A DNA stretch of 64,000 nt from Pseudomonas jessenii (lineage in GTDB: Bacteria > Pseudomonadota > Gammaproteobacteria > Pseudomonadales > Pseudomonadaceae), in contig NZ_NIWT01000010.1 in NCBI RefSeq assembly GCF_002236115.1, positions 62,001 through 126,000 on the forward strand, read 5' to 3'. Every line of letters starts with the position of its first letter. The first letter of the stretch is position 1. Positions 33,301 to 40,181 of the stretch are shown piece after piece. The notes under the pieces are model-generated. The model searched no databases, had not been told where the DNA came from, and worked only from the letters and a program-made list of their open reading frames with translations. The translations under genes and the position numbers were made by a program.

Positions 33301-34152
33301 CACGCCAAGGAGCGTGGCAAGAACAACTTCCAGTTCTATCAGGCGGACATGAACGCCAGTGCGCTGGAACGTCTGGAGCTGGAAAGCGACTTGCGCCATG
33401 CCCTGGAACAGAACGAATTCGTGCTGTATTACCAGCCGCAGTTCAGCGGTGATGGCAAGCGTCTGACCGGTGCCGAGGCACTGTTGCGCTGGCGTCATCC
33501 ACGCCGCGGGCTGGTGCCGCCGGGGGATTTCATTCCGGTGCTCGAAGAGCTCGGGCTGGTGGTGGATGTCGGCGACTGGGTGATCAGCGAAGCCTGCCGT
33601 CAACTCAAGGCCTGGCATCAGGCCAGGGTACGGGTGCCGAAGGTGTCGGTGAACATCTCGGCGCGACAGTTCTCCGACGGCCAGCTCGGTACGCGTATCG
33701 CCACCATCCTCAAGGAAACCGGCCTGCCGCCGGCGTGCCTGGAACTGGAACTGACCGAAAGTATCCTGATGCGCGAAGTCAACGAGGCGATGCAGATCCT
33801 CGACGGCCTGAAAAACCTCGGCCTGAGCATTGCGGTCGACGATTTCGGTACCGGTTACTCATCGCTCAACTACCTCAAGCAGTTCCCGATCGACGTTCTG
33901 AAGATCGACCGCACCTTTGTCGATGGCCTGCCCAGCGGCGAGCAGGATGCACAAATCGCCCGGGCAATCATTGCCATGGCCCACAGCCTCAACCTGGCGG
34001 TGATCGCCGAAGGCGTGGAAACCCATGAGCAGCTGGATTTCCTGAGGGAGCACGGTTGCGACGAGGTACAGGGTTATCTGTTCGGTCGGCCGATGCCGGC
34101 GGGGCGGTTCGAAGGGCAGTTCAGCAATGATGCCCTGTTCATGCTCGATTGA
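30304..34152 (+). CDS. morA: MorA-type membrane sensor diguanylate cyclase/phosphodiesterase
   Basis: This encodes 1282 residues from a TTG with AGGA upstream. There are two membrane spans (about 28-48 and 255-275) around a periplasmic sensor, then four PAS-like segments (about 300-440, 455-580, 585-705 and 715-845). The GGDEF domain follows (RMGGDEF, residues 926-930) and then EAL (GAEALLRW, 1058-1060; DDFGTGYSSLNYL). Both c-di-GMP motifs are intact. The allosteric I-site RxxD upstream of GGDEF reads DDDD, so product inhibition is likely absent. MorA regulates motility and biofilm formation in Pseudomonas; the assignment rests on architecture and on its place next to glyA. Confidence 0.9.
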   Translation: MSIVPPPPTSSAPATAPGSPLRGTLKGTLATLVLLLLALLFWQLLDQLRETQKNQRQYTIDYTADLAAQVSLNMALNAQIALNLLPIVEQPQGADELQALLRKLQQSLPDLRSLALLSPSGRVISDSAPDSDDNNYLSELVRRSHAQAHYFSNATDGSVVHLLLHQASGSSRGYWVLRLTPTFFSSLTKQREAGGRPLWLVENRISHQIISRDEALPSVNPGTLTEDDVANSVLTVPLSSSDWQLRGLFDRQRVLEELLPAFIGKCLLGLAFSMLPFLALLNTRRRQRQLKEGRRRYQDIFEGTGVALCVLDMSGLKVFFDKAQLQGSEQLQAWLAIPEQRRPLLKELRITEVNQVALQLLNVDSADQAWKLLIDGNPQDGTAIGNQVLDAMLNQQQQLELEIKLQDASGRIQHLWLVLCLPQTPDDYNAVILSITDITSRKLIELSLQEREGFWSDVVRTVPDHLYVQDVISQRMIYSNHHLGQTLGYNRNELHQMGEYFWEILLHPEDADYYHRSRQIQRQAGYRQLMQCQLRFRHRDGQWRRFEIREQALARDKDDQVTRIIGVAKDITDQIEASESLRDSEQRYRMLAESISDVIFSTDSRLNLNYVSPSVLAVLGYDAEWIFQNGWQSTIANPQQLTGIYHLMDRVSKALDQPDQLALLRSQVQTQLFLFDCLRADGRKIPIELRLVLVWDEYGTFEGVLGVGRDISQQRRAEKDLRMAATVFEHSTSAILITDPAGYIVQANEAFSRVSGYAVEQVLDQLPNMLTVDDQQEAHLRYVLKQLGQHSTWEGEVWLKRRNGEHYPAWVGITAVLDDEGDLASYVCFFSDISERKASEQRIHRLAYYDALTHLPNRSLFQDRLHTALQSAERQKSWVVLMFLDLDRFKPINDSLGHAAGDRMLKEMATRLLGCVDDDDTVARMGGDEFTLLLQPRANREIALNRAIHVAEQILASLVKPFVLEGREFFVTASIGIALSPQDGNELSQLMKNADTAMYHAKERGKNNFQFYQADMNASALERLELESDLRHALEQNEFVLYYQPQFSGDGKRLTGAEALLRWRHPRRGLVPPGDFIPVLEELGLVVDVGDWVISEACRQLKAWHQARVRVPKVSVNISARQFSDGQLGTRIATILKETGLPPACLELELTESILMREVNEAMQILDGLKNLGLSIAVDDFGTGYSSLNYLKQFPIDVLKIDRTFVDGLPSGEQDAQIARAIIAMAHSLNLAVIAEGVETHEQLDFLREHGCDEVQGYLFGRPMPAGRFEGQFSNDALFMLD

Positions 34153-34177
34153 GATTTGCGGCGCGGCAATTGGCCTC

Positions 34178-34269
34178 ATCGCGAGCAAGCACGCTCCCAC
34201 AGTGGATCTACAGTGTTCGCACAATTTGTGTACACCCGAGAGCCCTGTGGGAGCGAGCTTGCTCGCGAT
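34178..34269. repeat. Outward-facing REP pair
   Basis: A reverse REP unit (34178-34200, one substitution, GCACGCTCCCAC) precedes a forward consensus unit (34247-34269), separated by 46 bases. It lies between morA and glyA. Confidence 0.9.
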
Positions 34270-34401
34270 GAGACCGGCACGATCACCGCTGACCCCGTCA
34301 TGAAGCCCGCTTGTCTGCGACATGATGCCGTTTCATATGCCATCTAAAACCCATTAGGTTAGAATGCCCCCCTTTTCCGCCCCCGATCCTTGAGGACCGC
34401 C

Positions 34402-35655
34402 ATGTTCAGCCGTGATTTGACTATTGCCAAGTACGACGCCGATCTCTTTGCCGCCATGGAGCAAGAAGCTCAGCGCCAGGAAGAGCACATTGAGCTGATC
34501 GCTTCGGAAAACTACACCAGCCCTGCGGTGATGGAAGCTCAAGGCTCGGTACTGACCAACAAGTACGCCGAAGGTTACCCGGGCAAGCGCTACTACGGTG
34601 GTTGCGAGTACGTAGACATCGTCGAGCAGCTGGCTATCGACCGCGCCAAAGAGCTGTTCGGCGCCGACTACGCCAACGTTCAGCCGCACGCAGGCTCGCA
34701 AGCCAACAGCGCCGTTTACCTGGCCCTGCTGTCGGCCGGCGACACCATCCTGGGCATGAGCCTGGCCCACGGTGGTCACCTGACTCACGGTGCCAGCGTT
34801 TCGTCCTCCGGCAAGCTGTACAACGCCATCCAGTACGGCATCGACGCCAACGGTCTGATCGACTACGACGAAGTCGAACGCCTGGCCGTTGAGCACAAGC
34901 CGAAAATGATCGTGGCCGGTTTCTCTGCCTACTCGCAGATCCTCGACTTCCCGCGCTTCCGTGCAATCGCCGACAAGGTAGGTGCCTACCTGTTCGTCGA
35001 CATGGCCCACGTGGCCGGCCTGGTTGCCGCTGGCGTCTACCCGAACCCGGTTCCATTCGCTGACGTGGTGACCACCACCACCCACAAGACCCTGCGTGGT
35101 CCACGTGGCGGCCTGATCCTGGCTCGCGCCAACGCCGACATCGAGAAGAAGCTGAACTCCGCGGTATTCCCGGGCGCCCAGGGCGGCCCACTGGAGCACG
35201 TGATCGCGGCCAAGGCGATCTGCTTCAAGGAAGCGCTGCAGCCTGAGTTCAAGGCTTACCAGCAACAAGTGGTGAAGAACGCCCAGGCCATGGCCGGCGT
35301 GTTCATCGAGCGCGGCTTCGACGTAGTGTCGGGCGGTACTCAGAACCACCTGTTCCTGCTGTCGCTGATCAAGCAGGAAATCTCCGGTAAAGACGCCGAT
35401 GCCGCTCTGGGCAAAGCGTTCATCACCGTGAACAAGAACTCCGTACCAAACGACCCACGCTCCCCGTTCGTCACCTCCGGCCTGCGCTTCGGCACCCCGG
35501 CTGTGACCACTCGTGGCTTCAAGGAAGCAGAGTGCAAGGAACTGGCTGGCTGGATCTGCGACATCCTGGCTGACCTGAACAACGAAGCGGTGATCGATGC
35601 GGTTCGTGAGAAGGTCAAGGCTATCTGCAAGAAGCTGCCGGTATACGGCGCTTAA
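34402..35655 (+). CDS. glyA: Serine hydroxymethyltransferase
   Basis: GlyA interconverts serine and glycine with tetrahydrofolate, supplying one-carbon units. This 417-residue PLP enzyme shows ELIASENYTSPAVMEAQGSVLTNKYAEGYPGKRYYGG, the PLP lysine motif VVTTTTHKTLRGPRGG, and the C-terminal TSGLRFGTPAVTTRGF. ATG 34402 follows TTGAGGACC. It is monocistronic, flanked by the REP pair and a strong terminator. Pseudomonads often carry more than one glyA; which paralogue this is cannot be read from the sequence. Confidence 0.98.
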   Translation: MFSRDLTIAKYDADLFAAMEQEAQRQEEHIELIASENYTSPAVMEAQGSVLTNKYAEGYPGKRYYGGCEYVDIVEQLAIDRAKELFGADYANVQPHAGSQANSAVYLALLSAGDTILGMSLAHGGHLTHGASVSSSGKLYNAIQYGIDANGLIDYDEVERLAVEHKPKMIVAGFSAYSQILDFPRFRAIADKVGAYLFVDMAHVAGLVAAGVYPNPVPFADVVTTTTHKTLRGPRGGLILARANADIEKKLNSAVFPGAQGGPLEHVIAAKAICFKEALQPEFKAYQQQVVKNAQAMAGVFIERGFDVVSGGTQNHLFLLSLIKQEISGKDADAALGKAFITVNKNSVPNDPRSPFVTSGLRFGTPAVTTRGFKEAECKELAGWICDILADLNNEAVIDAVREKVKAICKKLPVYGA

Positions 35656-35682
35656 TCAGCCCCGCTAAACCGCAGTCATAAG

Positions 35683-35710
35683 AAACCGGCCAGAGATGGC
35701 CGGTTTTTTT
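35683..35710 (+). terminator. Terminator after glyA
   Basis: Stem AAACCGGCC/GGCCGGTTT with a 6-base loop, then eight T, 28 bases after the glyA stop. Confidence 0.95.
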
Positions 35711-35767
35711 TGCCCGGTTTTTTATTCAGCCGTGTGAAAGGCTCTAAACCGGACTCGCCTAGCAACT

Positions 35768-35776
35768 GGTAAGACC
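35768..35776. promoter_or_regulatory. Candidate GntR (FadR-subfamily) operator 1
   Basis: GGTAAGACC within CTGGTAAGACCGGT (35766-35779), a GGT-N3-ACC dyad of the type bound by FCD-domain GntR regulators. It sits 163 bases before the symporter gene, upstream of a possible promoter (TTGCGA 35803, TAGACT 35827). Confidence 0.5.
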
Positions 35777-35852
35777 GGTCATGCCAATTTTCTAATTTTT
35801 ACTTGCGAACACCTAAAAATAGCGCCTAGACTGAGCCTGCACTGGACATACC

Positions 35853-35861
35853 GGTAAGACC
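35853..35861. promoter_or_regulatory. Candidate GntR (FadR-subfamily) operator 2
   Basis: The second identical GGTAAGACC, within ACCGGTAAGACCAC, lies exactly 85 bases from the first (about eight helical turns) and 70 bases before the symporter start, just downstream of the possible promoter. Confidence 0.5.
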
Positions 35862-35930
35862 ACAATAATTAAGTCCTGAATCTGATGTGCTCCGCACACG
35901 GCAGCCAGGACGCCGACCAGGATTCCTCCC

Positions 35931-37244
35931 ATGCTCAGATGGTGCTCGCGTTCAATCTTCCTCCAAGTGGTTCTCGGACTGGTGCTCGGCATCGTCTGTG
36001 GGCTGACCCTTCCCGAATACTCCGCTCAGCTCAAACCGCTCGGTGACGGTTTTATCAAGCTGATCAAAATGCTCATTGGCTTGATTGTGTTTTGCGTAGT
36101 GGTCAGCGGCATCAGCGGTGCCGGCGACCTGAAGAAGGTCGGCCGTATCGGCCTCAAATCGGTGATCTACTTTGAAGTGCTGACCACCATCGCCCTGGTG
36201 ATCGGTCTGGTGTTCGCCTTCAGCACCGGCATCGGCAGCGGCGCGAACATTCACCTGGAGCAGCTTTCCGCAGCCGACATGGGCGACATTGCCCAGCGCG
36301 GCCAGCACATGCACACCACCACACAGTTCCTGATGGACCTGATTCCGACGTCGGTGATCGGTGCCTTTGCCGATAACAACATCCTGCAGGTCCTGCTGTT
36401 CTCCGTGCTGTTCGGCAGTGCACTGAATCTGGTGGGCGAGGCGGCATCGGGTATTTCGCGGCTGATCAATGAACTCAGCCACGTGATTTTCCGCATCATG
36501 GGCATGATCGTGCGACTGGCACCGATCGGCGTATTCGGCGCGATCGCCTTCACCACCAGTAAATATGGCCTGGACTCGCTGCAACACCTGGGCAACCTGG
36601 TCGGCCTCTTCTACCTGACCTGTGTGGCCTTCGTGGCCCTGATTCTCGGCCTGGTGATGCGCCTCTCCGGCTTGAAGATGTGGCCATTGCTCAAGTACCT
36701 GCGCGAAGAGTTGCTGATCGTCATGGGCACCGCTTCGTCCGACGCCGTGCTGCCACAAATCATGCGCAAGCTTGAACATCTGGGCATCGGCAGTTCGACG
36801 GTGGGGCTGGTGATTCCAACGGGTTACTCGTTCAACCTCGACGGTTTCTCGATCTACCTGACCCTGGCCATCGTGTTCATCGCCAACGCCACCGGCACGC
36901 CGTTGGCCATGACTGACCTGCTGACCATTTTGCTGGTGTCGCTGATCACCTCCAAAGGTGCCCACGGGATTCCCGGCTCGGCACTGGTGATTCTGGCGGC
37001 AACCTTGACGGCGATCCCGGCGATTCCGGTGGTCGGCCTGGTGTTGGTGCTCGCGGTGGACTGGTTCATGGGCATCGGCCGCGCGCTGACCAACCTGATC
37101 GGCAATTGTGTCGCCACCGTGGCCATCGCCCGCTGGGAGAAGGACATCGATATCCAGCGTGCGAACAAGGTGCTTTCCGGCCAGATGGGTTATACCTTCC
37201 AGCCGAAAAAACCGGTCGCGCCGGCGCATCAGCAGGAGTTTTGA
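35931..37244 (+). CDS. DctA-like dicarboxylate/amino acid:cation symporter
   Basis: This 437-residue DAACS-family inner-membrane symporter has eight spans and two re-entrant loops. Family motifs are TASSDAVLPQIM (first hairpin loop), TGYSFNLDGFSIYLTLA (TM7), SKGAHGIPGSALVIL (second hairpin) and ALTNLIGNCVATVAIARWE (TM8). It resembles DctA more than GltP, but Phe in NLDGFS replaces the Thr of DctA, so the substrate is uncertain. The first 30 bases overlap no Shine-Dalgarno of note beyond GGATTCC. Two FCD-type GntR genes follow, which suggests inducible uptake of an organic acid. Confidence 0.88.
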   Translation: MLRWCSRSIFLQVVLGLVLGIVCGLTLPEYSAQLKPLGDGFIKLIKMLIGLIVFCVVVSGISGAGDLKKVGRIGLKSVIYFEVLTTIALVIGLVFAFSTGIGSGANIHLEQLSAADMGDIAQRGQHMHTTTQFLMDLIPTSVIGAFADNNILQVLLFSVLFGSALNLVGEAASGISRLINELSHVIFRIMGMIVRLAPIGVFGAIAFTTSKYGLDSLQHLGNLVGLFYLTCVAFVALILGLVMRLSGLKMWPLLKYLREELLIVMGTASSDAVLPQIMRKLEHLGIGSSTVGLVIPTGYSFNLDGFSIYLTLAIVFIANATGTPLAMTDLLTILLVSLITSKGAHGIPGSALVILAATLTAIPAIPVVGLVLVLAVDWFMGIGRALTNLIGNCVATVAIARWEKDIDIQRANKVLSGQMGYTFQPKKPVAPAHQQEF

Positions 37245-37301
37245 ATCATGTGGGAGCCCGCCAGATGGCGGGTTCCCCTGCCTTTATCCATGGAGCACAC
37301 A

Positions 37302-38006
37302 GTGATTACCACCTCAACGGTCGTCAATTCAGTCGTAGAAAAACTTCGGGCCGCACTGGCCCGTGGTCAGTGGCGCTCCGGCGAAATGCTGCCGGGGCAA
37401 CGCGAGCTGGCCGAACAACTGGGTATCAGTCGCCCAAGCCTGCGTGAAGCGGTCATCGTCCTGGAAACCCTTGGCCTGGTTCGTTCGATGCCGGGCAAAG
37501 GCGTCGTCGTACTCGAGGCCAGTCTCAGCGATGACCAGCCCTACGACAGCGCGGTGGCCGCCGCGAGCCTGGAAGACGTGCTGCAACTGCGCTACACCCT
37601 GGAGCCATTCATCGTCGGCCTCGTGGCGCAGTCGATCAGCAGCAAGGAAGTCGGGCAACTGCGCCTGACCCTGATGGACATGCGTGAAGCCCTGGAGGCC
37701 AATGACAGTGAAGCCGGCGTAAGCGCCTACATCGCGTTCCACGAAGAGCTGTTCACGCTGACGTCAAACCCGATCTTCCAGAGCGTGGTCCAGCAAACCA
37801 GCAATGCCCTCAAGCAAAGCGCCGAAGTGTTGCGCAACTCCCCGGAGCATCTGGCTGAACGCCTTGAAGAAAACGAAGCCGTGGTGCGGGCGATCCGCAG
37901 CAAGAACAGCGCCCAGGCCAGCGCCGAGATGCGTCGGCACATTTTGCGCGAAGGCCAGCGCATGGGCATCGAACTGAACATCCCGGAAGACAACCTCGGC
38001 AGTTGA
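37302..38006 (+). CDS. GntR-family regulator, FadR/FCD subfamily
   Basis: This encodes 234 residues from GTG 37302, chosen because GGAG lies 6 bases upstream; ATG 37290 is an alternative. The N-terminal winged helix (EKLRAALARGQWRSGEMLPGQRELAEQLGISRPSLREAVIVLETLGLVRSMPGKGVVV) is classic GntR. The C-terminal FCD domain has metal-ligand-like residues (YIAFHEELFTLTSNP and RRHILREG). It lies 57 bases after the symporter gene and is probably co-transcribed. It is the best candidate to bind the GGTAAGACC sites upstream. Confidence 0.9.
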   Translation: MITTSTVVNSVVEKLRAALARGQWRSGEMLPGQRELAEQLGISRPSLREAVIVLETLGLVRSMPGKGVVVLEASLSDDQPYDSAVAAASLEDVLQLRYTLEPFIVGLVAQSISSKEVGQLRLTLMDMREALEANDSEAGVSAYIAFHEELFTLTSNPIFQSVVQQTSNALKQSAEVLRNSPEHLAERLEENEAVVRAIRSKNSAQASAEMRRHILREGQRMGIELNIPEDNLGS

Positions 38007-38031
38007 AACCTCTTCGATCTGGAGATTGGCC

Positions 38032-38712
38032 ATGAACAGCTTCGCTTCGCCACAAACGCTCGCTACCCTGCCCGTCCGCCCTTCGGTGGATGATCTGTAT
38101 TCGCGGGTCCTCGATGCCATTTTCGAGCAGCGCATCCATTCAGCCAGTCGCTTTACCGAAGAAAGCCTGGCGCAGATGTTCGGTGCAAGGCGCAGCGACA
38201 TGCGTGATGTGCTGACGCGACTGTCCCACCAGCAAATCATCATCCTTCGAGCCAACCACCGCCCCCGCGTCGCCGAACTTGATGCCGAGCAGACCCGGCA
38301 GACACTGCATGCCCGGCGTTTGGCCGAGATCATGCTGGTACGGCTGGCGTGTCAGCGACCCGACGCGCAAGACCTGAAGCAACTGCGGGCGCAAGTCGAT
38401 AGCGAGCGTGAATGCGCTGAGCGTGGCCGGGCAATTCGTTTGTCGGGAGAGTTTCATTTGCAGTTGGCCGAAATGGCTGGAAATGCACCGTTGGCGCATT
38501 TTCTTGGCAGTCTGGTGCCGCTGACGTCATTGGCGATTGCGCAGTGTGAGGAGCAGACGCACAGTTTTTGCGCGTGGCAGGAGCATTTGGCGATTGTTGA
38601 TGCTGTTGAACGTGGAAATGCTGCGACAGCGGTCATGCTGATAAACCGGCATCTGGATCATCTGGAGCAGACACTGCTCAATACACCCCGTGAACATTGT
38701 GTTGCCGGCTAG
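38032..38712 (+). CDS. Second GntR-family FCD regulator
   Basis: This encodes 226 residues; ATG 38032 has GGAG 7 bases upstream. The winged helix (YSRVLDAIFEQRIHSASRFTEESLAQMFGARRSDMRDVLTRLSHQQIIILRANHRPRVA) is followed by an FCD domain with FHLQLAEMAGN and INRHLDHLEQ. The recognition helix differs from that of the first regulator (RRSDMRDVL versus SRPSLREAV), so it likely reads another operator. It starts 25 bases after the first regulator, in one probable operon. The last third is less GC-rich, with more G/T-rich codons. Confidence 0.88.
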   Translation: MNSFASPQTLATLPVRPSVDDLYSRVLDAIFEQRIHSASRFTEESLAQMFGARRSDMRDVLTRLSHQQIIILRANHRPRVAELDAEQTRQTLHARRLAEIMLVRLACQRPDAQDLKQLRAQVDSERECAERGRAIRLSGEFHLQLAEMAGNAPLAHFLGSLVPLTSLAIAQCEEQTHSFCAWQEHLAIVDAVERGNAATAVMLINRHLDHLEQTLLNTPREHCVAG

Positions 38713-38717
38713 ATCGC

Positions 38718-38808
38718 ATCGCGGGCAAGCCCGCTCCCACAGTGTTCAAGGCCAAGCACAGACTTTGTGTTCAACCAGAAACCTGTGGGAGCCGGGCTTG
38801 CCCGCGAT
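38718..38808. repeat. Outward-facing REP pair, CCCGCGAT variant
   Basis: A reverse unit (38718-38740) starts 5 bases after the GntR stop; a forward unit (38785-38808) follows after 44 bases. Both carry GGGCAAGCCCGC-type cores, a distinct REP subtype. Confidence 0.9.
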
Positions 38809-38834
38809 GGCGTCCTCACAGACGCCATAAAACT

Positions 38835-39806
38835 TCAGACCGCCGCCACCCGCGCAAATCCCTCGCGAATCTTTTCCTCCGGCAAGTCATCGGCAATGAA
38901 CACGATCACGCTCTCGCGCACTTCGTCTTCAGCCCACTCGGTATCCCAGTCGAAACCATAAAGTTTCAGTACCCCCTGAAACACCATGCGACGCGATTCG
39001 CCGAGGATGTTCAACACGCCTTTGTAGCGCAGCAACTGCTTGCCATGCTCCTCCAGCAACTCGTTCATGAACTCGCTGAGCTTGTCGATATCCAGCGCTT
39101 TTTCAGTGCGCAGCACCAGGCTGGAAATGCGGTCGATGGACGGGGCCTGGCTGACCGGGCGCAAACTCACCCCGCCGCCGAGGTCGGCATTGAGGTTGAA
39201 GCCGCGCACGTCGAGCAATTCGGCCAGGTCGATCTTTCCATGGTCAACCACCCGGATCGGGGCGCGTCGGTTGATACGGGTCAGGCGCTCGCTCAACGCG
39301 GTGAATTTTGCTTCGTCCACCAGGTCACGCTTGCTCACCAGCAAGCGGTCGGCGAAACCGATCTGCGCCTGGGCGATGGTCTGGGTCAGGTGCAAGTCGG
39401 CATGTGCCGCGTCGACCAGGGTGATGATGCCGTCGAGGATATAGCGCTCGCGCAACTCTTCGTCGATGAAAAAGGTTTGTGCCACGGGCGCCGGGTCGGC
39501 CAGGCCGGTGCATTCGATCACCAGGCGGTCGAAGGCGATGTCGCCCTGGTCCAGACGCTCGAGCAATAGATAAAGCGCTTTGGTCAGGTCCGTGTGGATG
39601 GTGCAGCAAACGCAGCCGTTGGACAGTGTCATCACTTGTACCGGCTCATCGCCCAACAACTGGGTATCGATACCGGCATCGCTGAATTCATTCTCGATCA
39701 CGGCGATTTTCAGGCCGTGCTCGGCCTTGAGCAGGTGACGCAACAAAGTGGTCTTGCCGGCGCCGAGGAAGCCGCTGAGGATCGTGACCGGGATGGGAGA
39801 GGACAA
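38835..39806 (-). CDS. yjiA: CobW/YjiA-type G3E GTPase
   Basis: This 323-residue G3E GTPase has Walker A GFLGAGKTTLL, the metal-binding motif GCVCC (LSNGCVCCTIHTD), Walker B-like ECTGLADPAPV and base-specificity motif SKRDLVD. A C-terminal CobW_C domain contains FQGVLKLYGFDWDTEW. Such proteins deliver or handle metal ions, often zinc. The location next to ybdD-cstA is conserved in pseudomonads and in E. coli (yjiA-yjiX-yjiY), suggesting a link to carbon-starvation physiology. ATG 39806 follows GGAGATCC. Confidence 0.93.
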   Translation of the reverse strand: MSSPIPVTILSGFLGAGKTTLLRHLLKAEHGLKIAVIENEFSDAGIDTQLLGDEPVQVMTLSNGCVCCTIHTDLTKALYLLLERLDQGDIAFDRLVIECTGLADPAPVAQTFFIDEELRERYILDGIITLVDAAHADLHLTQTIAQAQIGFADRLLVSKRDLVDEAKFTALSERLTRINRRAPIRVVDHGKIDLAELLDVRGFNLNADLGGGVSLRPVSQAPSIDRISSLVLRTEKALDIDKLSEFMNELLEEHGKQLLRYKGVLNILGESRRMVFQGVLKLYGFDWDTEWAEDEVRESVIVFIADDLPEEKIREGFARVAAV

Positions 39807-39852
39807 ACTGGATCTCCTTTTTCACACAGTGAAAAAACAACACAAAACAAAT

Positions 39853-39940
39853 GTGGGAGCGAGCTTACTCGCGATAGAGGCTTAACATTCAACATCACTG
39901 TTGATTGACAGTCCGCCATCGCGAGCAAGCTCGCTCCCAC
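39853..39940. repeat. REPIN (88 bp)
   Basis: Inverted REP units (left has one substitution, GCTTACTCGC) with a 42-base spacer containing CAACATCACTGTTGA. It lies between ybdD and the CobW-type gene. Confidence 0.94.
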
Positions 39941-39968
39941 AGGTATGGCTGTTAATCCGACAACCGGA

Positions 39969-40166
39969 TCAACAGCATTTCGGCCCACCCTTGCCACCGT
40001 AACGGGCTTCCTGACGCTCCCGAAAGAACATCTCATAGCTCATCACCGGTTTGTCCGGGTGCTTGGTCTGCATATGCTCGACGTAGTTGTCGTAGTCGGG
40101 CATGCCGACCATCAGGCGCGCGGCCTGACCGAGGTATTTACCGAGGCGACTCAAGTCATTGAACAT
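39969..40166 (-). CDS. YbdD/YjiX family small protein
   Basis: This 65-residue protein (MFNDLSRLGKYLGQAARLMVGMPDYDNYVEHM, ending KGGPKCC) has the YbdD/YjiX signature: the MVGMPDYDNYV core and a C-terminal Cys pair. It starts 15 bases after cstA on the same strand. The family always accompanies CstA/BtsT transporters and is thought to assist them; the mechanism is not established. Confidence 0.94.
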   Translation of the reverse strand: MFNDLSRLGKYLGQAARLMVGMPDYDNYVEHMQTKHPDKPVMSYEMFFRERQEARYGGKGGPKCC

Positions 40167-40181
40167 GCTGCAATCCTCTGG

